A DNA stretch of 64,000 nt from Apostichopus japonicus (lineage: Eukaryota; Echinodermata; Holothuroidea; Aspidochirotida; Stichopodidae): NCBI RefSeq assembly GCF_037975245.1, contig NC_092566.1, forward strand, positions 8,352,001-8,416,000, read 5' to 3'. Below, piece by piece: positions 1-16,500 of the stretch; within the stretch, counting starts at the first letter, position 1, and every line of letters starts with the position of its first letter. The notes beneath the pieces were generated by a model. The model searched no databases, was not told the DNA's origin, and saw nothing but the letters and a program-made list of their open reading frames with translations. Position numbers and translations under genes: made by a program.

Positions 1-454
1 TATCCTGCAATATGTAGATTTCAAAGGTTAAAGTTAGTAGGAGATGATCTCTTTTAAGCATATTCTAACATTTGAACCTATTGTAGGATATCTTTAGTGG
101 AGATTTTAAAGCATAAGACATATGCTTCTAGTTAGGATGTAAAGATTTTGAAAGCAAAAAGTTACACATAAATTGCCACAACAAGTCACGAGTTACATAT
201 ATAACAGGGATATTACTAAAAATAGTTTACACTTTTGCTGCCTTGATAAAACTCTCGCATTCCATCCACTTTTCCATTTCCGCTTTTGTTCATCAGTATT
301 GTAACCCAAATCAACCTCTTTCTATAAGTAGAAATAATTGACGTTGTTTGTTAACGAAGTTGTTAAAAAGAATAAAGACATGGCCAAGTTATTTTCAGAT
401 TTGTATGTTGTTTCTTATTCATAACATATCCAGAACGTAAGAACCCTTGAAACG

Positions 455-697
455 GAAACCGGATCAAATTTATCCGGAATGGGGTCATTGTTGTTTTGAT
501 CCGGAAATCCGGATCATTTTGATCCGGGCGGGGTCGGTGCCCCTGGGATCCGGAAGCCGGATCAAATTTGATCCGGAATGGGGTCATTGTTCTTTGATCC
601 GGAAATCCGGATCATTTTGATCCGGACGGGGTCGGTGCCCCTGGGATCCGGAAACCGGATCAAATTTGATCCGGAATGAATCAAATTTGATCCGGAT
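455..697. repeat. Palindromic ~98-bp tandem repeat rich in GGATC/GATCCGG
   Basis: About 2.4 copies with a 97-99 bp period: GGGGTCATTG recurs at 481 and 580. Each unit holds perfect palindromes, for example CCGGATCAAATTTGATCCGG. Open frames on the minus strand here (FRIKFDP repeats) are by-products of the repeat, not genes. Confidence 0.85.
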
Positions 698-789
698 GTT
701 TAAGAGTGTAGCCTCCCAGAATATTCCACAAAGAAACTGAGCTCGAGTTTGCATTGAACCATCTTGCAAAGTTTGTACAAGAAGAAGTC

Positions 790-5506
<4,717 letters not shown>

Positions 5507-5537
5507 ATAGCTTGTGGCAGTCTTTCATCCAAACATG
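5507..5537 (+). CDS. ADAMTS exon 1 of those found (31-nt microexon, start of prodomain)
   Basis: A pyrimidine-rich tract ends in CAACAG, and a perfect GTAAGT donor follows at 5538. It encodes IACGSLSSKH plus one base, which joins in frame to exon 2 (E at the junction). It enters in phase 0, so a further upstream exon with the start codon and signal peptide is expected. The exon is tiny, so it could be a chance match, but phase and both splice sites agree. Confidence 0.55.
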
Positions 5538-7540
5538 GTAAGTACATGATTTGACATGATTTTGCCTAAATTTTAAAGTCTAAATACTTGGGCAGAATAT
5601 TTCAACAAATATTTGGTGGATATGTCTCCGACTAAGTTTAAGAACAGTTTTGCCTCTAGTCATAAGAAGCAAACTTTGCAACATTCTAATTAATTTTAAT
5701 GGAATATATGGATTGGTAAACAGCGGCACCTCCTAATTAGCTCCATGAACATTCACGCGTAAGCACGTCATATGCATGTTATTCACACGTAATGTAAGCA
5801 CTTCATACGCAACATATTCAACGGTTATCACGTCATGTAAGCTACCCTTATGCGCCACATTTCAAATGCACACACTCACCCCGCCTACTCACCTTATAAA
5901 CAAGCACCATATTCAATCGTATATACGCAACCTCATGTAAGTTCTTCATATAAGCACAACATTGAAAGGGAAGGCACCTCATAAGCACCACATTCAAGCA
6001 TAAGCATCGCTTGTAAATTACTTTAATGAGCACCAGAAAAGTTCAAGCGTTAGCACGTCATGTAAGTACTTCATCAGCATTATCAATTAGCAATGACTGT
6101 ATGTGACTTAACGACCACTCATTTAAATTTCGTTTGTTTTCTTCTTTTTTGTTGTTGCAGAAAACCTCGTTTCAAAACTCTCCAACTATCGGCTGATACG
6201 GCCGTATCGATCCACGGCAGATGGAGAATTCTTGACCTATGACATTTCGACGAAAAGTGACGTCAGCGTACATCGTCGTCGTCGCAACGCCGACGGCGTC
6301 GATGAAGTCGATATGTCCTCCTCCTACCATTTCGTCGTTGAATCTGTCGACGGAGAAGACTTGCTGTTGAATTTGGATAGAGTAACGGATTTATTCTCAC
6401 CAAACTTTGTCGTCGAAAAATTTACAGATGATGGCGAATCCATAGTCGAATCGCCAGATACGAGCTGTTTCTTCCAAGGTCACGTGGGCAACTTGCCGGA
6501 TACGACAGTAGCAATTAGCACTTGCGAAGGCCTGGTGAGTGTTTCTTCTTCTTGATTTGGTTTCTCTTCTATCTTTTCCTCTCCAGTTTGGCAAATAGGT
6601 ACCATGGTGTGGTCTTATAATTCGAAACTAGTGAAACACTTCGTTACATGGGTTCTGCATTGGCCAATCAAACTTCAGCATCCGTCCGCCTGATTTGTTG
6701 AACATTACAGTTCCCATCTCAGTATATAGGATATGTATTCAGCGATTTATCTTCAGCTTTCTTAGTATAGGAGCACGGGCGTCAATTTATCTGCAAGGGT
6801 GAGTTGGGAGAAGTGAGACACCTTTCCTTCCATCATTTACGCTGCTTCCAAAACAAACATAGGCAAGGAGAGGAGGGGGGGGGGGAGAAAGTGGTCCTGA
6901 TCTTTCCCCTTCTCAAGTCGAATGCTGCGGTATATATAGTATAAGAAGTCGTTGATTACTCTTTCTACTGCAAACGGATATAAGTTTGGGAGAACCAAGA
7001 GGGAAAAGTTACAGAAAATGGATCAAATAACCATGCCATTACCCTTCTCCCCAATCCTCCTTCCATCCTCATCGTGAGCGTGTCTTAGGTATAGCTATGG
7101 AAAAAACACTATATAGTTTATTGATGGGTGTGTATTGGCTATTTTGATACATAAATATATATATATGATCACATGTCGTTTGTAGCACATAAACTGGTTG
7201 CACAGTTTGCAAGTTGAGTCCCAGCTACGTTAGCTGGTATGTTACGGTTACCCATGCAGCTAATAAACTTTAAAAACTGTGATCTTTTGTCATCAATAGA
7301 ACAATACAAACATTCGGATGTGTGCTCTGACATCAAAGAAGTTATTGATTCGGCGCCTAGACGGAAAGCGCGGCGAGTGAATGCGGTTTTCAATTCATTT
7401 TCTAGCCTTTTAATTATTATCTTTTTTAAGGCAAAAGCCTGACTCATTCTTCTATTCTTCCCGTAATAAAGTAACAATAATAAAGAAAGTTATTGTTACT
7501 CTGAAATTGTATAAAGACTTGCTCAGATCCTGTGCTATAG

Positions 7541-7580
<40 letters not shown>

Positions 7581-10500
7581 TCACGTTCACGTGTAATGCA
7601 GGCTACAGCATACCGACGTAAAAGCTTCCTCTATTTTCACTGCGCATGTCTGTCGTATGAAAACTGACAACGCGCTCTTTTATCTACGTTTCCGGTTCCT
7701 CATTTTCATCTTCTGCATATGCATATTCATGCAGTGCATTTGTAGAGAAGTTTTGTACATAGGACGTACTCGTTCAAGTTGACTACGGTTCTATTGGACG
7801 GTATGAAATTGAATATAAACCCGTTGTTTTTTGTTTGACAAAATGATCGCGTAAGTCACATCAACCAATCGTAGTGAGGGATCAAATTATTATCATGAAT
7901 ATTCATGACATATATCCGTTCTGTAAAGTCACTTCAGAGTTATGTAACTTACCAACAAGATCTCACGAAAGAGATAACGGAATTCGTCGTCTCGATCATT
8001 CAACATGTCAAATTAAGTCCGCAGAGAGCGATCACGCAAAGTTTAAGACATGGGAGGCTTCATGGTAAATCCTTGCCAATGTTGGCGGCATTCAACCGCT
8101 TCACTAGACACTGTCTTAAAATAGTACCTTTAAACTCTTTATCTCGTGAGACATCATCTCTCTGCAGATCCACTAAAGCAATCACTAAAGCAATGAGACA
8201 TCATCTCTCTGCAGATCCACTAAAGCAATCAATAGTCGAAAAGTACGTACTAAGAGAAACGATGCGTACAATATATTAGCGTTATGGGCCAGTGATCTAC
8301 AACATTGACTTTTGACCTTAAGTACTACAACCGACCTTAATTATTGACGTAAAACAGGTTACAAAATGGAGATTGTAGCATCTAACACTTTTAATTGAGG
8401 GATGTTTGTAAGAAATTCGTCGAATTGTTCAATCATTCGGAAGAAACAAGGAACGTTAGAACCTTGATCTTTTGAAAGTGATCTCCCGTCCTTTCTTTAT
8501 TACTGAATCGTAAAACAAGAAATACAAACAAAATATATCATATAGACGAATACAATGCCACACCTGATTGAGCATCTAATGGTTCGAAAAATTAAACTGT
8601 ATGATTGACATTTCGCAGACGGACAATATCACCTTCTTACATGCTCGTTGCTATGATATATAATGGCTAGTCTTTTAGCAGTCACTTTCAAAGTGGGCTA
8701 TTACGTTCAAAACTATCAGAGAGAATTTGTTTCGTAGGCCTATCGTTTGCATGCCCTCCTCTTTCCTCCAACTGAACCTCTCGGAATAAATATACGACGT
8801 ATGTGGGATGCGTAGATTAAAGTATGTTTTCTCCATTTTTTTACATTTCTTTAGCAAAAAACTCGCTCGAACATTATTTGAAGATTTCTTAACCCCCAAC
8901 TATACTGATATTTATGATATCAGTATAAGTGGCCTGAGATATGGATATAGGCTATATAATGAGTTCTACGAGTCAAGGTAATTATGTCGGAATTGGCGTT
9001 CCATATCAATAAATATATGCAGTTCTCGTTTCCAAAGTGAAATATAGTCCATGTAACAAAGTTTTAAATTTATTTCCTTCACAGAGCGGAGTCATCAGCG
9101 TGGGTGACTATGAATATATGATTGAGCCCGTAGACGTGGACCAGCCGGCTTCAATCACAAATACTAGTTTCCACGGTAACCACATAATTTACCGCACCAC
9201 TGACCACGAGGGCCACGAAGATGCAATTGATTGTGAGTATATTAAACGTATAGCATTAATAATGATAACAATAAAAAACCTATCTATCAGATAAATTGAA
9301 GAGAAATAATAAGACGTTTTTGTTTGCAGATCGGAAACTATTCAACCAATTTCCCCCCCATTACAATAATATGTGGCATATGATATGTGAATTACTCACT
9401 GTGAAACAGACATTGATTGGTATTGCCATGGTGATATTCACTGTGTTATGTGTCACGCAGTATATATAGCGAAAACAAGTCCATACAATGGCCGCCTGTT
9501 TAATGTCGTTCCAAGTACGTTTCGAAGAAACAAAGGTTTGGTTATCTCAACAATTGACGCCATTGCTCGGATCAAATGTTTGGCTAGTAGACCAAGATTA
9601 ACATCCGTCACGAAGGCTTATTTTATGACATGGTTATGCAATAGAAAGCAATGTAATATTTCTCGATTGTGAATACGGGGTTGTGTAGTAACCAAGGCGC
9701 GTAATACAAACATTGAGTGCACTCAGCATGATTACGAAATGTGTCGAACTCATGCAATATTGCGCTGAATAGGCGCGTAAATCCATATGTTGTACAGGGG
9801 AGGGCATAGGGAGGGGGCTCCCTGGGGTCGTTCAAGCCGACTCCCTATGTAGGGCTGTTTTGGAACATCTCCTCCCCCCCCAATTAGACTTAGAAATGCG
9901 ATTTAATTTTGGTGTGAGGTTGAAACAGAAGGTGTTGGGGCTGGGGTGTACACCTATACACTGCACTGAATCCGCGCTGACAAACAGAATGAAGTTAGTG
10001 TTACCTAAAAAGTATTTTAAATGAGAATATTCTGTTGAAAATGAAATACTACAAAATGAGGAAAAACATGAATAAATAGAAATAATAAAGTTTGATTTCA
10101 TTGACACCCTCCTCCTCCGATCACTAGCCCTCCCTTCAATTTGTGTGTCCACCTCCAATCGTCACACTTCACTTTGTTTGCCCCCCTCTGATCACTACCT
10201 CCTCCGTTGTGTGTGTCCTTCTCAGATCACCACCCCACCTTACCGCCCCCCCCCCCCCCCGTTCACTCCTCGTCTGTCTGTGTGATTGGTAAGACTTTCA
10301 TCTTTACAATTTGTATTTCTTGTTAACGGTTATTTGTAATTCTGATGCACTTTTCTTCTCCGTCCTTGTTTACTTTTTCCAGTACTGAGACCTATTGACC
10401 TCACATCTGATGGTGATACGAGCAGCTCAGATGATGACGTCACGTCACGTGCCAGGAGAGCCCCAAGGAGAATAGCAACCGACAGAATGCACTACGTTCA

Positions 10501-13500
10501 AACGATGTTAGTGGCTGACAAAAGTGTGCAAGATTTCCATGGTGACTCTGTCGAACTCTATATGGCAACTTTAATGAACATTGTAAGTATTAAAGTAAGG
10601 TGACCAGACGTCCGATTTTCGGGGACAGTCCCCGATTACAGTGTGCTGTCCCCGAAAATGTCCCCGATTCGTCAAAATGTTCAGAAATTTCGAAAATATC
10701 CCACATTATTAGTAAAATAATTGTAAAAAAAAAAAATTTAGTCAAGTGTGCAGTCGCAGAACGGAGCTAACCAATAGTTCAGATGGGCCAGTGTAAAGTG
10801 GAATATGCAGATCGATCTAGCCTAGTAAAGTAATTAAAATTAATCTAAAAAAAAGCTACATTTTTGAAAATAAAATTGATATAAAACGTGCTTCTAAGTA
10901 TCACCATTTTACATCTAGGCACTTGAAAATTTTCCAAAGGGGAGGGGGACACCCCCTCCCCTTAAACCCCTCCCCAATATCTGTCACGCAATAAATGTCC
11001 CTGATTCCAGTCAGGCAAATATGGTCACCTTATATTAAAGTGGATTGCACATGAAACAATTGGAGTTTGTCAGTTAGTTAGTCGGTCGGTCTGTCGGTCG
11101 ATCAGTTCGTCAGTCAAGAGATCAATGAACTGATTAGCCAAATGGGTTTCTTTTGAAGATGTAGTGACATGTTTTTGTATAGGCTGCAGCCTTAATGGTT
11201 GAAAAGGAACGTTAGGCTTCAATTTTAAGAACCTCCAAAAAATTGTGACAATTTGTTCTACCAGAGATTCGTGTGTGCTGATTTAAAATGAATGAGGTTG
11301 AAGTTGTCACTTTAACGTTTAAATCTCTGATTCTATGTTAAAACATAAATTGTTTTCTTCTTCACCAGGTTAACAAGATCTACGCTCATCATACTCTTGG
11401 TCTGAATATCCAATTTGTGATTGTTAAGATAGCTCTTCTCACTGAGACGCTGGTAAGTTCAGACGCGAAATCAGTGGGTATGAGGTTCCGCCCACCCCCC
11501 CCCCCGCCCCTCCTCCTCCTCTCGCATTTTCAACCAAACAAAACAACTAGTAATAGTGACTAGCACAACCTTGCGTGTTGATCTTATTTATAGAACTAAT
11601 TTAAAGCCCAAATATGACTCAGAATGCACAATTACACCTCCACATTTAACCCCTATATTGAGGGAAAGGGGTCAGGGTGGGTCGGGACGAGTAGATGAGG
11701 GAAGGGTGGAACGCCCCCCCCCCCCAAGATAGACCCTCGACATGGGAGTCAGCTTTAACGAGCCCAGCGAGATTTACGAGGTTATCCGCTGGTCCTTTGT
11801 CTTTTAAAATATTGCGATACTTTGGTAAATTGTCACAAATGTTCATTACTGTGTTATTGTATCGTCGTTGTATGTATAGGTGCGAGTTTCTAAATAGCAA
11901 AATATCGGAATTTTAGATTAATTCTTTGACCCTTGTCTGGGTGTACTAGTTTACATAAAACCTACAAAACTTTGCAAAAAATGTTATGCTTTAGACATCT
12001 AATAAATCGGGCAGAGGGCACGGGGGGGGGAGGGTCAATTAGACGTGTGAAGTTGATTGAAGGAGGCAAACCAAATAAAACCTAAAACGTTTCCGACAAA
12101 ATTATTCCTCTGTGTATTCCCTATCACAAATTCAAATTGATTTTTTTTAGACAAAAAGGACTCTGTTTAATTACAAAACAGTTTCGATTTTCAACAAAAG
12201 GGCTCTTGCCACATTTTAATTGAAATCATTCGGTCAGCCTTTGTTTTCACGGTATCACTTTCATACTTTTCAATAAAAGTTCGTTATTCTGTGTTAAATA
12301 TGATATTCACTTAAATATAATCTAATAAATTCATGTCTCAAGTTGATTCAATTTTGGACCCTTTCATGGTTTTTACAAAAGAAGACAATTCTAAGACATA
12401 AATTTGTTCTATTCTCAATTTAATTGTCACGAGTCGTCCTATTCAAATATATGCTAAAGTGTACGATTGTAAGAAGTTTCCATGGAAACCTTTCTTTATT
12501 TTTATGTCTCGCTAAAACGATAGAAATTGTTTAAGTTGTAACTATAGAAATCAATTTTTTTGCTGAAATGTTCAATAATTGTCTTCTTTTCTTTTGCAGT
12601 CGAACAGTATCATACTTGATGGCTCGACCAGAATTACACAGAGTCTAAGGAACGCGAATGAATGGGCAGCTTCACAGAATCGGCCTGTTGATAATTCGAA
12701 ACACTTTGATATGTCTATATTTCTCACCAAAATTAGTTTTGGTGCTAGTGGTGAGTGCTTTGTAATTGGTACAATGGAAACAATGTAAATCACGAGGGTG
12801 GGGTGGGGGTGGGGGTGGGGGTGGGGAACAACCATTTTCCAAAACTTTCTCAAATACCTCGGCCACTCTGTTGGTCAACATAACATATTTGCCATCCCCC
12901 TCCCCAGGGTTGACCCTGCCATTCGACATCTTCATGTCATGTGCTCTCTCTCTCTCTCTGTCAAAATGATCTGTTGGCTAAATGAAGACAAGGAGAACGC
13001 CTGACGGTCGAAGAGGGAGGGAGGGGAGGTCAAGGGGATACATCCCCGAGGCGCGGTTTCAATTAGGGCTCCCAGGCAAATTTGGGATAAAAAACAACGC
13101 ATTCTCATATTCATAATGAACTTCAAGGGGGAAAAGACATCAAATATAGACTACCTGGTGATATAATTGTCGCCGGTCTCCGACCAGGCTATCGACGCCG
13201 ATACTGACAGGGAACTGTACTTCCCTTTACGCTGACAGGGAATTAGTCATCAAGTGAGATGACAAATCATGTGACCTAGAGTAATTAAAAGAGCATTAAA
13301 ACATTCTTCTTTTTTTCTCGATCAAGATAAATGAAGCACCGAAATGTCGTCTGGACTGACAACAAGCTATTTTGTTTATATGATCTATAATGCATCAAAA
13401 AGTTCCGTTCAAGTTATATGAGATATGGTTCATTGCGATTATTTGATATTGCATTACTTTGGATCCTTTTTCATGTGGTTACAGGCTGAACTGTTTTCAC

Positions 13501-16500
13501 TCCATATACATGTTTACTTTATACATGTCTATAGACACTTCATACTTCATACAAGTATGTAGATACCAAAACTATAGGTTGCAAGTTAGCATATTTGTAT
13601 ACTCGAGATTCGGTCTCATGTATCATAACAACTATTCCATCTTCTTTACAATTTGTCCTTATCTTTTAATTTCTCTAATAAGGATATGCTAATGTCGGAG
13701 AGGTTTGCAGACAAAGCCTGAGCGCTTCGTTGGTTTTGGATCGTGAAGGGTTGAAGAGTGCTTTTGTCGTAGCTCACGAGGCCGCTCACCTGTAAGTATA
13801 AACCGTCTCTTACAAAACTTCTTTATCAAACTATAAATACTACGCCAGTCCTCAAAATTAATATCAAATTAATAAATAGACCGTCAATTCCAGTGTACGA
13901 CTGGGCTACTACGCGGTCCGCCCCCCCCCCCTCCCCCACCAGTCTGATATGCATTATTACTGTGATATACGGTCGAGACGGAGAAAAATGTACTACGAAT
14001 AATTAGAAGTTATAAATATCGTGTAGATAGATAGAGTTTCCTCCAGTTACTTCGGATAAATTTTTCCTTCATTTATTCTCTGCTTCTTTTCAATACAAAA
14101 CAGACAAACGTATTGTAAAATATTCTTTTATTCTTCGGATAAATTTTTTCGCAATTTTTTTTTATAATATGCTATGACATAGCAATGAAAACATGTGGTA
14201 AACATTTCTTTTCCCTTTAGTTTTCTATAAAAAAAAATACTTCGGTACTGTTGATTAATTGATTGAGTTATTCTCTTTTTCCAAAGAATGGGAGTTCACC
14301 ATGATAACGATGACAAGTCCTGCAGGAACGACGCTGATTCGTCAGCTGTCATGGCGGCCTATGTGACGTCAAATTTCCACAACTTCTACTGGTCACCTTG
14401 CAGCAGAGGCCAACTCTTTAAAAAGATGAGGTAGGTTTATTTCATGAATATTAACTTTTTCTTTACTCCTTTTTTTTCAATTTTTTTTGAAGGGTAATTT
14501 ACCTTAATGTACGGTAGGTAATTTTAAGTTGATTTTAGTCCTCAGTTAATTCAACAGTTTAATTCTCATATTCATTTTGCATAAATTTGACTTCGAATTA
14601 TTTTATTTATCTATTTCACAGGAACGGTGACCTCGGCTGTCTGACCGACACACCTGGAAACGTTAATAGTGAGACTACTTACCCCGGCCTCTCATCAAGT
14701 TTCGACGAGCAATGTCGCTTTATCTTTGGACCACAGGCTACGGCTTGTCAAGTACGTAAAAACAATTGAAATGACATACATAATCATCTCCTCCCTCTTT
14801 TCACATTAGCGCCACCCGTCCTAAAAAATGTAGACAATAAATTAGAAAAACAATTTCATGGCAGATTATTGATCAAATTTATATTAAAAAATCATTTAAA
14901 AACCAAACAAACTGTTTCGCAATATTTCTGATTGGCAAAATGGCCATTATTATCACAATTATTTCACCAGTTATCATATAACTTCACCCCTTCATAAACG
15001 TGGTGGAAGCCACACTCTATCCATCCCCCCTCCTTCCCTTACTGTAGAGTTGTATAACGACCCCGTCCGCATCACACAAATATTAAGGTACTTGTGTGGT
15101 ATTTTTCAACAATTGTTCGTACTCCAGTCTCCATAATTATCTGTTTGGGTATAAAGACTTCAAAAACACGTTCGCGTGTCACATGACTACTTTACTATTG
15201 ACAATTTAGTGACTCGACTCTCGCACATTTTAATATAGTTTTACTAAGTTATCTCTTTCATATTTTTGCTTTTATAACAGGAAGCGAATCGTGACCTTTG
15301 TGCTATCCTGTATTGTGTTACTGAACCCAACGGTGATCAATGTACGGCTCTTAGCAGAACGTCACGGGCTCTTGAAGGAACCCCATGCGGGAACAGACAG
15401 GTAAATAACATTATGATAAGATTGGCAAAAAAAATCGAAATACCCTTCAACTTGGGGAATATGATTCGAACAACAAATAGCCCCCCCCCCCCTAAAAAAC
15501 ATGATAAAAGAACGATAATGTAAATTACTAAATAGGCCTAAAAATGCAATGTAAAGCCTTTTTAAAAGGAGTTTCATATCTTATCCTCTTTGATTTAATA
15601 TCAAAACGATTTAACAATTATTGTCATTCAGTTAACATAATTCGAAACATAATTGAATGTGCCAAACGGCTACAAAATCCAAATGTACGGGTTTTTAAAA
15701 ACATATATTTACAACAACTAAATACGACGAAAATCATAATGAAGGCGATGATCCATTTGGATATAAAAAAACATAGATAAATTTACCTTCAAGCTTAAAA
15801 CATCATCTCAAACTGGTGTGCTTTCATAACATCCATATCTAATTCCATATTAATGTTTCTACTACATAAATGCTATTATTAATGTCAACTTATACAACAT
15901 ACTATTTCAATTGACATTACAGTACTCTCTCTCTCTCTCTATATATATATATTAGGTTTATACTATAACACTCAAGTTTTGACCGGTTATGATTAAATAT
16001 ATTTTACTGTTTTTGTTTGTTTTTTGTTTGTTTTAATAGTTCTGCATTCAGGGTGAATGCCAAGTTAGAAGAAACTTTGAAGCGGTTGACACAATGTAAG
16101 TAAACACTTCGTTTGCTTTCGATGAATATGCTCGATATTAAATTTATTATACAGAAACGCAATTTAAATGCTAAAATGATTTTAAAATTGTTAATTAAAT
16201 TGCTGAAGATTTTATCGTATAAGTAGAGAAAAAATTTGTATTGAATTGTAAAGAAATTTGCATAAATACTGCTTTTTGTTTTTGTATGGTATAAATGCAG
16301 GAACGCATATAAATAGGGGGATTTCTGTTAACAAAGTTTGTTTGTCAGTGATTAACATAACCATATCGGTTGATGTTATACTTCATACCAGTTTTTCATA
16401 GCTATGACTAATCAAACACGTCCGCATGAATAACGATATCTTTTGTAGAAAAAGACAATCCTCATGAAAACCTGACGAAAGCGAAAACAACAAATAACTC

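Noticed and set aside
7905-8279. 124-codon ORF in ADAMTS intron 2
   Set aside because: No recognisable domain; its C-terminal part is created by the 47-bp duplication.
9623-10158. Minus-strand ORFs opposite ADAMTS intron 3
   Set aside because: No domains, and composition is that of intron DNA.
12572-12969. Overlapping proline- and glycine-rich ORFs
   Set aside because: They come from a GGGGTG repeat and from exon 6 read in other frames.
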